Of a DNA stretch of 9,739 bases, positions 1-6,068 are shown in pieces. Both the position numbers and the translations under genes were made by a program. The stretch spans positions 40,189 to 49,927 of the forward strand of contig DHLW01000146.1 in assembly GCA_002405485.1 (NCBI GenBank), written 5' to 3'. The notes beneath the pieces are model-generated. The model saw only the letters and a list, made by a program, of their open reading frames with translations. It ran no database searches and was not told the origin of the DNA. Positions within the stretch are counted from its first letter, which is position 1. Every line of letters starts with the position of its first letter. Source of the stretch: Phycisphaerales bacterium UBA4658. GTDB lineage: Bacteria > Planctomycetota > Phycisphaerae > Phycisphaerales > UBA1924.

Positions 1-14
1 GGCGCGGAAAAAGA

Positions 15-1250
15 TCACTGCTTGAGCTTGGGGTCCACGCGCTGCGGCGCGTTCTGGCTCGGGTTCGCGATCGGCACGACGGGCACGGGCGTTCCGGTCG
101 CGGGTCGGCGCACCACCGCGGTGAACGGGACGCGGAGCGACTCGCCCCCCCGCGCGTCGGTGGCGATCACCAGGAAGCCCTGGACCATGCCCGGCTCGGC
201 GGGCGTGACCCCCGAGAGAGTGATCGTGTAGGCCTTGCCCTCGTTCTCCTTCTGCACGTCGGCGACCGCCCGCATGTCCTTGCGGGCATCGACCTCGATC
301 GAGAGGATGTTGAACGCGGTGCCGGAGCGCGTATCGACGCGGATGTTCGTGGTGAAGGGCGTGGAGGGCTCGTTGACGCGAAGGATGGCCTGCGCGGGGC
401 TGGGCTTGACGTCGCCGACGATGTCGGCTCCGACGAAGTACTGGGCCGGAGGGACGCGCTCGTCATTGGTGGTGATCTCGAGCTGGGTCTGCAGGTTGCC
501 GATGGGCGCGCCCTTGCCGACCACGAGCTCGAGCGGGACCTGGGTGAGCTGCTCGCCGTTGACCTCGGCCTTCTGGGGCGTGCCGATCGTGACCTTGACG
601 AACTCGCTGGTGGCCTTGGCGCTGGTGACGTTGAAGCCCTCCTTGCGCCCGTTGACAAACAGCGTGGTGGTCTGCCCGTCGACGTGGTCGACCTCGTTGA
701 GGAACAGCTTCTGCGGGTCGTACATGACCAGCGCGCGAACGTTGGACGTGAGCGTCGCGATCTGCTGGGCGAACGCGCCCTGCGGGTTGGTGATCGTGAA
801 CGTCAGCGTCTTGGTCTGCGGGCCGGTCCGGTTCTTGGGATCGAATCGGGCCGTCACGTTGCCGCTCTCCCCCGGCTTGAACGTCGTCTTCTCCATCGTC
901 GGGACGGTGCACCCGCAGCTCGCGGCCACGGCCAGGGTGATCTCCTTGTCGGAGATGTTCGTGAACTGGAACGTGTGCTCAACCGGAGCCGTGTCCGGGA
1001 TGTCGCCGAAGTTATGGGTCGTGGCGCTCAGCTTCAGCGCCTCAGGAAGGGCCGAGGTCGGCTGCGTCTGCACCACGTTCACCGGCTGAATGACCTTCGC
1101 GCCCTGGGGCGTCGTTGTGGTGGCCTGCGGTGCCCCGCCCTTCAGCTCGTCGACCGACTTGGCCTGCCGCGCCTGAGCGAGCGGGGCGGCAAGACCGGCG
1201 ACGAGGACCAGCGTGGCAAGGCGGGACGGGAGCGATGACTTGGCGAACAT
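15..1250 (-). CDS. Exported DUF1573-domain protein
   Basis: A 411-residue secreted protein of the DUF1573 family, whose biochemical role is unknown. Residues 1-27 form a signal peptide: basic MFAKSSLPSR, a hydrophobic stretch and a likely cleavage after AQA (25-27). A low-complexity Thr/Pro/Gln linker follows to about residue 68. The DUF1573 core (about 73-175) has HNFGDI at 79-84 and the family hallmark SCGCT at 111-115, then the FKPGESG turn at 124-130. Two further beta-rich segments (about 178-280 and 285-380) look like additional Ig/ASPM-like folds, and the C-terminus is Pro-rich. The open frame continues 122 codons upstream, but ATG at 1248-1250 is chosen because it has a Shine-Dalgarno sequence and starts the signal peptide. 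The gene lies 169 bp downstream of dusB on the same strand and could share its transcript or have its own promoter. Family assignment is firm; a periplasmic or cell-surface location is inferred. Confidence 0.9.
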   Translation of the reverse strand: MFAKSSLPSRLATLVLVAGLAAPLAQARQAKSVDELKGGAPQATTTTPQGAKVIQPVNVVQTQPTSALPEALKLSATTHNFGDIPDTAPVEHTFQFTNISDKEITLAVAASCGCTVPTMEKTTFKPGESGNVTARFDPKNRTGPQTKTLTFTITNPQGAFAQQIATLTSNVRALVMYDPQKLFLNEVDHVDGQTTTLFVNGRKEGFNVTSAKATSEFVKVTIGTPQKAEVNGEQLTQVPLELVVGKGAPIGNLQTQLEITTNDERVPPAQYFVGADIVGDVKPSPAQAILRVNEPSTPFTTNIRVDTRSGTAFNILSIEVDARKDMRAVADVQKENEGKAYTITLSGVTPAEPGMVQGFLVIATDARGGESLRVPFTAVVRRPATGTPVPVVPIANPSQNAPQRVDPKLKQ

Positions 1251-1256
1251 TCCGAA

Positions 1257-1261
1257 CTCCT
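1257..1261 (-). promoter_or_regulatory. Shine-Dalgarno site deciding the start of the DUF1573 gene
   Basis: On the minus strand the sequence reads AGGAG, then 6 nt, then ATG (1248-1250). This places translation initiation directly before the signal peptide and argues against the 122-codon upstream extension of the same frame, which would overlap the 3' end of dusB. Confidence 0.7.
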
Positions 1262-1263
1262 GT

Positions 1264-1286
1264 TCTTGGGTGGTGATCTTGGGTGG
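1264..1286. repeat. Tandem 10-bp direct repeat in the leader of the DUF1573 gene
   Basis: TCTTGGGTGG occurs exactly at 1264-1273 and again at 1277-1286, a 13-bp period. It lies just upstream of the ribosome binding site of the DUF1573 gene. It could be a paired protein-binding site or a chance short repeat in G/T-rich sequence. I see no convincing -35/-10 pair around it. Confidence 0.45.
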
Positions 1287-1419
1287 GTGCTGGATTCTTC
1301 GAGCTGTGCAAACAATCCGAACCGGCGACCCCGGCTGCACCGGCGACACCGGGCAGCGTGGAGCCACGTCCGCGGGATCAGAGGGTGGAGAACCCGGTCC
1401 TCCGACCAGCAGCAGGGGT

Positions 1420-2508
1420 TTACGCGGCTTCGGCTTCGGCGTTCGGGGCCGAGGAACAGGAATCTTCGACTTCCGAATCTTCATCCTGCCCGCGGGCCGG
1501 ACGGGAGCGGAGCTCACCCCTGGCAAACGCCTCAAGGGCGGCATAGACCGCTTCCGGGTCGGGTGCGGTGCGCAGCGTCTCCTTGAACGGTTTGCAGTGC
1601 GGAAGCCGCTTGGCAAACCAGGAGACGCGCCTGCGGATCTGCACCATGGCGTAATGGTCGCTCCGATAACGCCGCATGAGATCGAAGTAGTCCCGCATGA
1701 CGCCCATGATCTCGGCCACCCCCGGCGCAGGGGGGATCACCCCCGAGGTCTGCAGGGCATAGGCATCGCGGAAGATCCAGGGTGTGGAGAGTGCGCCGCG
1801 ACCGATCATGACTCCGTCGCACCCGGTGCGGGCGATCATCTCCGGGACGTGGTGGGGTTCGGTCACGTCGCCGTTGCCGATGACGGGGATGTTCGGGTGC
1901 TCGCTCTTGATGGCTTGGACGACGCGGCGGATGCCCTCGTGCTGCACGACGCCGGAGAACTTCTGCTGGGTGGTCCGGCCGTGGATGGTGATCATGCACG
2001 CCCCGGCCTTGACCAGCCGCGGAGCCAGCCACTCGGCGACGGGCTGGTCATCGAACCACCCAAGCCGCATCTTGCAGGTCACGGGGACGGGGGTGGAGCC
2101 CTTGCCCACGGCGTTCACGACGGCGTCGACGATCCGCTCGGCGGTGTCGGGGATGCACAGCAGCCGTGAGCCGCCGTCTTTCTTGGTGACCTTGTCGACC
2201 GGGCAGCCCATGTTGATGTCGATGACGGTGGCCCCGTGATCGCGGGCCCAGAGTGCGCCCTCGGCCATGATGCCGGGCTCCCCGCCGTAGAGCTGCATGC
2301 CCACGGGCTTGTCGAAGTCGTTGGTCTGGGCGAGATCGAGGGACGTGGCCGTGCCGCGGAGCAGGCCCTGGGGCGAGAGCAGATCGGTGCAGGCGAGCCC
2401 GAGCCCGCCGTAGCGTCGGCAGATGGTGCGGAAGGCCAGATCGCAGTACCCGGCGATGGGCGCGAGGAGGAGGTTGGACTGGAGTTGGACGTGGCCGACG
2501 CGGAGCAC
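1420..2508 (-). CDS. dusB: tRNA-dihydrouridine synthase, DusB type
   Basis: A 362-residue flavoenzyme that reduces uridine to dihydrouridine in tRNA, using FMN and NAD(P)H in the cytoplasm. The TIM-barrel motifs are complete: LLAPIAGYCDLAFR (14-27), GMQLYGG (70-76), INMGCPVDKVTKKDGGSRLL (98-117) with catalytic Cys102, the CKMRLGW strand (145-151), IHGRTTQQKFSG (175-186), VIGNGDV (209-215) and GVMIGRGALSTPWIF (232-246) in the phosphate-binding region. A helical domain follows (about 265-333). The last 30 residues are an Asp/Glu/Ser-rich tail beyond the usual end of the family. The start is GTG at 2506-2508; MLRVGHVQLQSNLLLAP aligns with the typical DusB N-terminus, although no clear Shine-Dalgarno sequence precedes it. 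It is divergent from the permease gene. The family is certain; the B subtype is judged from motif similarity. Confidence 0.94.
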   Translation of the reverse strand: MLRVGHVQLQSNLLLAPIAGYCDLAFRTICRRYGGLGLACTDLLSPQGLLRGTATSLDLAQTNDFDKPVGMQLYGGEPGIMAEGALWARDHGATVIDINMGCPVDKVTKKDGGSRLLCIPDTAERIVDAVVNAVGKGSTPVPVTCKMRLGWFDDQPVAEWLAPRLVKAGACMITIHGRTTQQKFSGVVQHEGIRRVVQAIKSEHPNIPVIGNGDVTEPHHVPEMIARTGCDGVMIGRGALSTPWIFRDAYALQTSGVIPPAPGVAEIMGVMRDYFDLMRRYRSDHYAMVQIRRRVSWFAKRLPHCKPFKETLRTAPDPEAVYAALEAFARGELRSRPARGQDEDSEVEDSCSSAPNAEAEAA

Positions 2509-2597
2509 GAGCGAGGATAGGGGCGAAGTGCGGAGCTGACTCTCGAGATTCCGCCGGGGCGTGAGACGTGCGTTCTCGCCACCTACGGTTGACCACC
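2509..2597. promoter_or_regulatory. Divergent intergenic region between dusB and the ABC permease
   Basis: These 89 bp separate two genes read in opposite directions, so promoters for both should lie here or in the adjoining gene ends. By eye I find no convincing sigma-70 -35/-10 pair and no strong Shine-Dalgarno sequence for either gene. Its role as a shared promoter region is inferred from gene orientation only. Confidence 0.4.
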
Positions 2598-4232
2598 GTG
2601 TATCAATCGCTGCTCACTCGCCGGTACCTCTTCAGCAAGATCATGCCCTGGCTCGCGACCATCGCGGTCGCGCTGTGCAGCTTCTTGACGCTCACGTCAT
2701 GGTCGGTCATGGGCGGGTTTTTGAACGTGTTCCTCCAGATCGGACGCAAGCTCGAGGGCGATGTGAGCATCACCTGGCCCACGGTCGGGTTCGGGCGGTA
2801 TGACGAGCTCATCGCTCGGCTGGAGAAGGACCCCGCGGTGGAGGCGGCGGCGCCGATGATCCGCGGGTTCGGGATGATCTCGCTTCCCGATGATCGTGCC
2901 TTCGGGGTGACTGTTCAGGGGATCGATGAGCGGTTTGCGAAGGTGTCGGGATACGCCGACGCGCTGCATTGGCGCCCGCTCGAAGAGCCCGTGAAGAAAG
3001 ACGTGAACCAGGAGGATCCGCGGCTGGACGCGGAGTGGCCCAGACGGATGGAACGCGACCTTCGAGCGGCCAAGGAGCAGGGGGGAAGGCCGGTCGATCC
3101 GCCGCCGCTCGGCTCGTTCCGGACCTGGGAGCAGATGTACGCCGACGGACTCTCGTTGAGCGTGCGCAACCCGCGCACGGGCGTGGCGGAGCCGGCGGCG
3201 GTTCCGGGGATCGAGCTCGCGGGGATCGCGCAGCGGCAGGCCGGGGGCTGGTATCGGGCGCCCGCGCTCATCGGGACCCGTCGAAGCGACGGCCAGGATC
3301 GCTGGTCCAGCGGGTTTCTGCCCTCGCGGAGTGTGGTGATCAACATGCTGCCGGTGGATGCCAGCGGTCGCAGTCTGACGACGACGTCGATCCGGCTGCC
3401 GGTGGCCAACGAGTTTCGGGCGGGGTTCTTCGAGGTGGACAAGAACAACGTGTTCATCCCGCTGGCGACGATGCAGAAGCTGCTCAAGATGGAGGCCGGG
3501 GAGCGGATCGAGCCGGGATCGGACGATCCGTTTGCGATCGATCCCCTGACCGGTGAGCCGCCCAAGCCCAAGGTCATCGCCGACGTGCCCGCGAAGGTGA
3601 CCACCGTGCTGGTCAAGGCCCGCGCCGGGGTCTCGGCGGAGGAGCTCCGGGAGCGGTGTCTGGCGGTGTATCAGCAGTTCGCGGCGGACTTTGACGGGCA
3701 GGTCCCAAGCTTCCAGCAGATGGTCCAGGGTCGGAACATCAGCACCTGGGAGCGCAACTTCGCGATGTTCATCGGGCAGGTCAAACGCGAGACGGTCACG
3801 GTGCTCATGCTCCTCACGATCATCTCCGGGGTCTGCTCGATCCTGATCCTGACGATCTTCTGGTCCATGGTCAGCGAGAAGACCAAGGACATCGGGATCC
3901 TGCGGTCGGTCGGGTGCTCCAGTCTCGGGGTGGCGTGGCTCTGGCTCAGGTACGGGCTCGTCATCGGCGTCTGCGGGGCGGGGCTTGGGCTGCTCATGTC
4001 CTGCCTGCTCGTCTGGAACATCAACGAGGTCCACGACTGGCTCGGGCGGACGCTGGACATCACCGTCTGGAGCCCCGAGACGTACTACTTGCCGGACATT
4101 CCCAGCACCGTGGAGTTCTCCAAGGCGGCCATCGTCGGGGGTGCGGCCCTGGGCTTCAGCGTGCTCGGAGCCCTGATTCCGGCGGTGCGGGCGGCACGCA
4201 TGGACCCGGTCCGGGCCCTGCGCTTTGAATAG
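2598..4232 (+). CDS. ABC transporter permease, LolC/MacB (FtsX-like) type
   Basis: A 544-residue inner-membrane permease of the type-VII ABC (LolCE/MacB/FtsX) class. Topology is as expected: one N-terminal helix (about 17-47, with MGGF at 38-41), a large extracytoplasmic domain (about 50-395), then three C-terminal helices (about 398-425, 452-475 and 508-532), ending in the typical AARMDPVRALRFE (532-544). SEKTKDIGILRSVGCS (426-441) is the conserved cytoplasmic coupling segment that meets the ATPase. The extracytoplasmic domain carries a charged, Pro-rich stretch (about 130-240) that looks inserted relative to LolC or MacB. The frame is open from GTG 2568, but GTG 2598 is preferred because MYQSLLTRRYL is the usual kind of start for this family; no strong Shine-Dalgarno sequence decides it. 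The ATPase gene follows after 31 bp. Substrate is unknown; lipid, lipoprotein or a hydrophobic molecule is a family-based guess. Confidence 0.88.
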   Translation: MYQSLLTRRYLFSKIMPWLATIAVALCSFLTLTSWSVMGGFLNVFLQIGRKLEGDVSITWPTVGFGRYDELIARLEKDPAVEAAAPMIRGFGMISLPDDRAFGVTVQGIDERFAKVSGYADALHWRPLEEPVKKDVNQEDPRLDAEWPRRMERDLRAAKEQGGRPVDPPPLGSFRTWEQMYADGLSLSVRNPRTGVAEPAAVPGIELAGIAQRQAGGWYRAPALIGTRRSDGQDRWSSGFLPSRSVVINMLPVDASGRSLTTTSIRLPVANEFRAGFFEVDKNNVFIPLATMQKLLKMEAGERIEPGSDDPFAIDPLTGEPPKPKVIADVPAKVTTVLVKARAGVSAEELRERCLAVYQQFAADFDGQVPSFQQMVQGRNISTWERNFAMFIGQVKRETVTVLMLLTIISGVCSILILTIFWSMVSEKTKDIGILRSVGCSSLGVAWLWLRYGLVIGVCGAGLGLLMSCLLVWNINEVHDWLGRTLDITVWSPETYYLPDIPSTVEFSKAAIVGGAALGFSVLGALIPAVRAARMDPVRALRFE

Positions 4233-4263
4233 ACACCATGTCAGGATCGGAGAGCCCTCAAGC

Positions 4264-5067
4264 GTGAACGCGACGGCGACCATCTCAGCGACCCAGCCGG
4301 TCCTCCGGGCGGCGAACGTGTGCAAGACCTATCGCATGGGCCGCGTCGAGGTGCCCGTACTCAGGGGGGTGTCCATCGAGGTCGCCGAGGGCGAGTGGGT
4401 CGCCATTCTCGGGGCCAGCGGCTCGGGCAAGAGCACGCTCATGCACATTCTCGGCGGGCTGGATCGGCCGGACCGGGGTGGAAGTGGGGGATCGTCCGGG
4501 GGAGTCGCTCCGAGCGTGTGGTTCCGGGATCGGGAGCTCACGGGGATGACCGAGGGCGAAATCGACCGGTACCGGAACGAGTCGGTCGGGTTCGTGTTTC
4601 AGTTCTATCACCTGCTCCCGGAGCTGACGGTCGTGGAGAACGTGCTGCTCCCGACGATGCGGAAGTTTGGCAAGCTGGGCTTTCTGCGCCGGCGAGGCGA
4701 GCTGATGCAGCAGGCCGGCACGCTGCTGGAGTCGTTCGGACTTGGGCATCGGCTTCGGCACAGGCCCAGCGAGCTCTCCGGCGGAGAGCGGCAGCGGACG
4801 GCGATTGCACGGGCGTTGATCAACAACCCGCCGGTGCTGCTCGCCGACGAGCCGACGGGCAACCTGGACCACAAGACCGGCGCGACGATCCTGGATGCGA
4901 TCGCCGGCACGCGGTCTGGTGCCAAGCCTGGGCAGTCCGGCCGCCCGAGAACGGTGGTCATGGTGACCCACGACCTGGAGGTCGCGGCACGGGCGGACCG
5001 GGTCGTGACGCTGGTGGACGGAGTGGTGACGGGGGAGTCGGCGGGCAGGGAGGTTGGGGCGGCATAG
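4264..5067 (+). CDS. ABC transporter ATP-binding protein, LolD/MacB type
   Basis: A 267-residue cytoplasmic ATPase that powers the permease encoded just upstream. All nucleotide-binding motifs are present: Walker A GASGSGKST (50-58), Q-loop Gln113 in FVFQFYHLLPELT (110-122), signature LSGGERQR (171-178), Walker B VLLADEP (191-197), D-loop GNLD (199-202) and H-loop His236 in VTHD. The FQFYHLLPELT sequence is typical of the LolD/MacB/FtsE group. Two additions stand out: a Gly/Ser-rich segment (72-84) between Walker A and the Q-loop, and a short Gly/Pro/Ser loop (about 217-228) before the H-loop strand. The GTG start at 4264 has GGAGA 9-10 nt upstream. A TTG at 4225 overlapping the permease stop would add 13 residues and is less likely. 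No MacA-like adaptor or second permease is in the window. Confidence 0.93.
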   Translation: MNATATISATQPVLRAANVCKTYRMGRVEVPVLRGVSIEVAEGEWVAILGASGSGKSTLMHILGGLDRPDRGGSGGSSGGVAPSVWFRDRELTGMTEGEIDRYRNESVGFVFQFYHLLPELTVVENVLLPTMRKFGKLGFLRRRGELMQQAGTLLESFGLGHRLRHRPSELSGGERQRTAIARALINNPPVLLADEPTGNLDHKTGATILDAIAGTRSGAKPGQSGRPRTVVMVTHDLEVAARADRVVTLVDGVVTGESAGREVGAA

Positions 5068-5101
5068 CCGACAAACGTGTCTGGGTTTGCGGCTTTGTGC
5101 T

Positions 5102-5143
5102 CCCCGATGTGGGGCGGTTTGGTGGTGGCTTTGGCGAAAGCCA
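5102..5143 (+). terminator. Two consecutive hairpins after the ABC ATPase gene
   Basis: In the 135-bp gap after the ATPase gene, CCCC (5102-5105) can pair with GGGG (5111-5114) around a 5-nt loop. A perfect 7-bp stem TGGCTTT (5126-5132) / AAAGCCA (5137-5143) closes on GGCG. Neither is followed by a T-run, so a standard intrinsic terminator is doubtful. They may weakly attenuate or terminate the transporter transcript, or stabilise an mRNA end. The second stem is too regular to ignore but short enough to arise by chance. Confidence 0.35.
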
Positions 5144-5169
5144 GAAAGTCGGGAGACGCGGGAGGCGTG

Positions 5170-5185
5170 GGGTTGGTACCATCCC
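5170..5185. promoter_or_regulatory. 16-bp imperfect palindrome upstream of the hydrolase gene
   Basis: The sequence GGGTTGGTACCATCCC is an inverted repeat with one mismatched pair (T5173/T5182), centred on GGTACC, about 18 bp before the hydrolase start. This is a plausible position for an operator controlling the hydrolase-GH3 pair, but no regulator gene or matching second site is visible in the window. Confidence 0.3.
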
Positions 5186-5202
5186 GGGTTAGGATCCAAA
5201 CT

Positions 5203-6054
5203 GTGAGCACCGCGTCAACATCCTCCCGATCAGGTTCGTCGCCGGGGCACCCGGCCGTCCGGTCGTGGTTGTGGCCTGTGCCGGGGTCGGATGATCTGGC
5301 GGCGACGGTGAGCGACCAGGGTTCGGGGATTCCGGTGGTGTTCCTTCATGGGCTGGTGGGGTTGAACGAACACTGGGAAGATGTGGTGGCACGGGCCCGG
5401 GACCGGGTGCGGTGCGTGCTGTTCGAACTGCCACTGCTGCAGCTTCGCGGGGACCACTGCTCGATTCACGGGGCCACGGAGCTTACGGCGCGGTTTCTTC
5501 GGGAGCACTTCTCGGAGCCGGTGGTGCTGGTGGGCAACTCGTTCGGCGGGCACGTGGCGGCGCGGCTGGCGATCGAGTCGCCGACGCTGGTTCGGGGTCT
5601 GGTGCTGGCGGGCGCGAGCGGGCTGATCGAGAAGTCGATGGTGGCCGACGTGCAGATCCGGCCGAGCCGGGAGTGGCTTCGCCGGAAGATCGGGGAGCTG
5701 TTCCACGATCGGACGTTCATGCGGGAGGCGGATCTGGACCGTGCGTATCGGGAGCTCTCAGACCGGGGCGGGGCCCGGGCGATGGTGAAGCTCTCGCGGT
5801 CGGCCCGTCGGGACCATCTGGGGGACCGGATGTCCGAGATTCGCGTGCCGACGCTGCTGATCTGGGGTCGGCAGGACATCGTGACGCCGCCTGAGGCGGC
5901 GGACGGATTCCGGCGGCTGATTCCGCAGTCTCGGCTGGTCTGGTTCGATCTGTGCGGTCATGCGCCGATGATCGAGAAGTCCGAGGAGTTCAGCGTCGAG
6001 CTCATGCGGTTTGCGACCGAGTTGGCCGCGGGCCGCGTGGGGACGCAAGGGTGA
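5203..6054 (+). CDS. Alpha/beta-fold hydrolase
   Basis: A 283-residue alpha/beta hydrolase with a complete catalytic apparatus: oxyanion motif PVVFLHGLVG (44-53), nucleophile elbow GNSFGG (111-116) with Ser113, acid Asp225 in LLIWGRQDIVTP (218-229) and His253 in CGHAPMIEKSEEF (251-263). A helical cap segment lies at about 141-210. The layout resembles esterase/amidase and C-C hydrolase (MhpC-like) members; substrate cannot be deduced. GTG 5203 is chosen because AGGA (5191-5194) lies 8 nt upstream. The open frame reaches back to 5077, but that part covers hairpin-bearing intergenic sequence. GTG 5308 is a shorter alternative that would still retain the whole fold. No export signal is evident, so it is probably cytoplasmic. 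Its stop overlaps or closely precedes the GH3 start, implying co-translation with that enzyme. Confidence 0.87.
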   Translation: MSTASTSSRSGSSPGHPAVRSWLWPVPGSDDLAATVSDQGSGIPVVFLHGLVGLNEHWEDVVARARDRVRCVLFELPLLQLRGDHCSIHGATELTARFLREHFSEPVVLVGNSFGGHVAARLAIESPTLVRGLVLAGASGLIEKSMVADVQIRPSREWLRRKIGELFHDRTFMREADLDRAYRELSDRGGARAMVKLSRSARRDHLGDRMSEIRVPTLLIWGRQDIVTPPEAADGFRRLIPQSRLVWFDLCGHAPMIEKSEEFSVELMRFATELAAGRVGTQG

Positions 6055-6056
6055 GT

Positions 6057-6062
6057 GGGAGG
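6057..6062 (+). promoter_or_regulatory. Shine-Dalgarno site choosing the GH3 start
   Basis: GGGAGG lies 6 nt before GTG 6069 and is one of the best ribosome binding sites in the window. It favours GTG 6069 over GTG 6051, which overlaps the hydrolase stop codon in a GTGA arrangement. The site lies just past the hydrolase stop, consistent with translation re-initiation. Confidence 0.6.
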
Positions 6063-6068
6063 CGGTCG

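Noticed and set aside
1251..1616. A 122-codon N-terminal extension of the DUF1573 protein
   Set aside because: It would overlap the end of dusB out of frame, is Arg/Pro-rich, and would bury the signal peptide; the Shine-Dalgarno site at 1257-1261 supports the later ATG.
4225..4263. TTG start of the ABC ATPase overlapping the permease stop
   Set aside because: TTG is a rarer start, the added residues match nothing in the family, and GTG 4264 has GGAGA upstream; it cannot be fully excluded.
2697..4325. A 542-codon minus-strand open frame opposite the permease gene
   Set aside because: Antisense shadow; the plus-strand frame has clear transmembrane and coupling motifs, while this frame is His/Arg/Pro-rich without a fold signature.
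5077..5202. A 42-codon N-terminal extension of the alpha/beta hydrolase
   Set aside because: The stretch holds hairpins and a palindrome, and a better-placed GTG with AGGA upstream exists at 5203.
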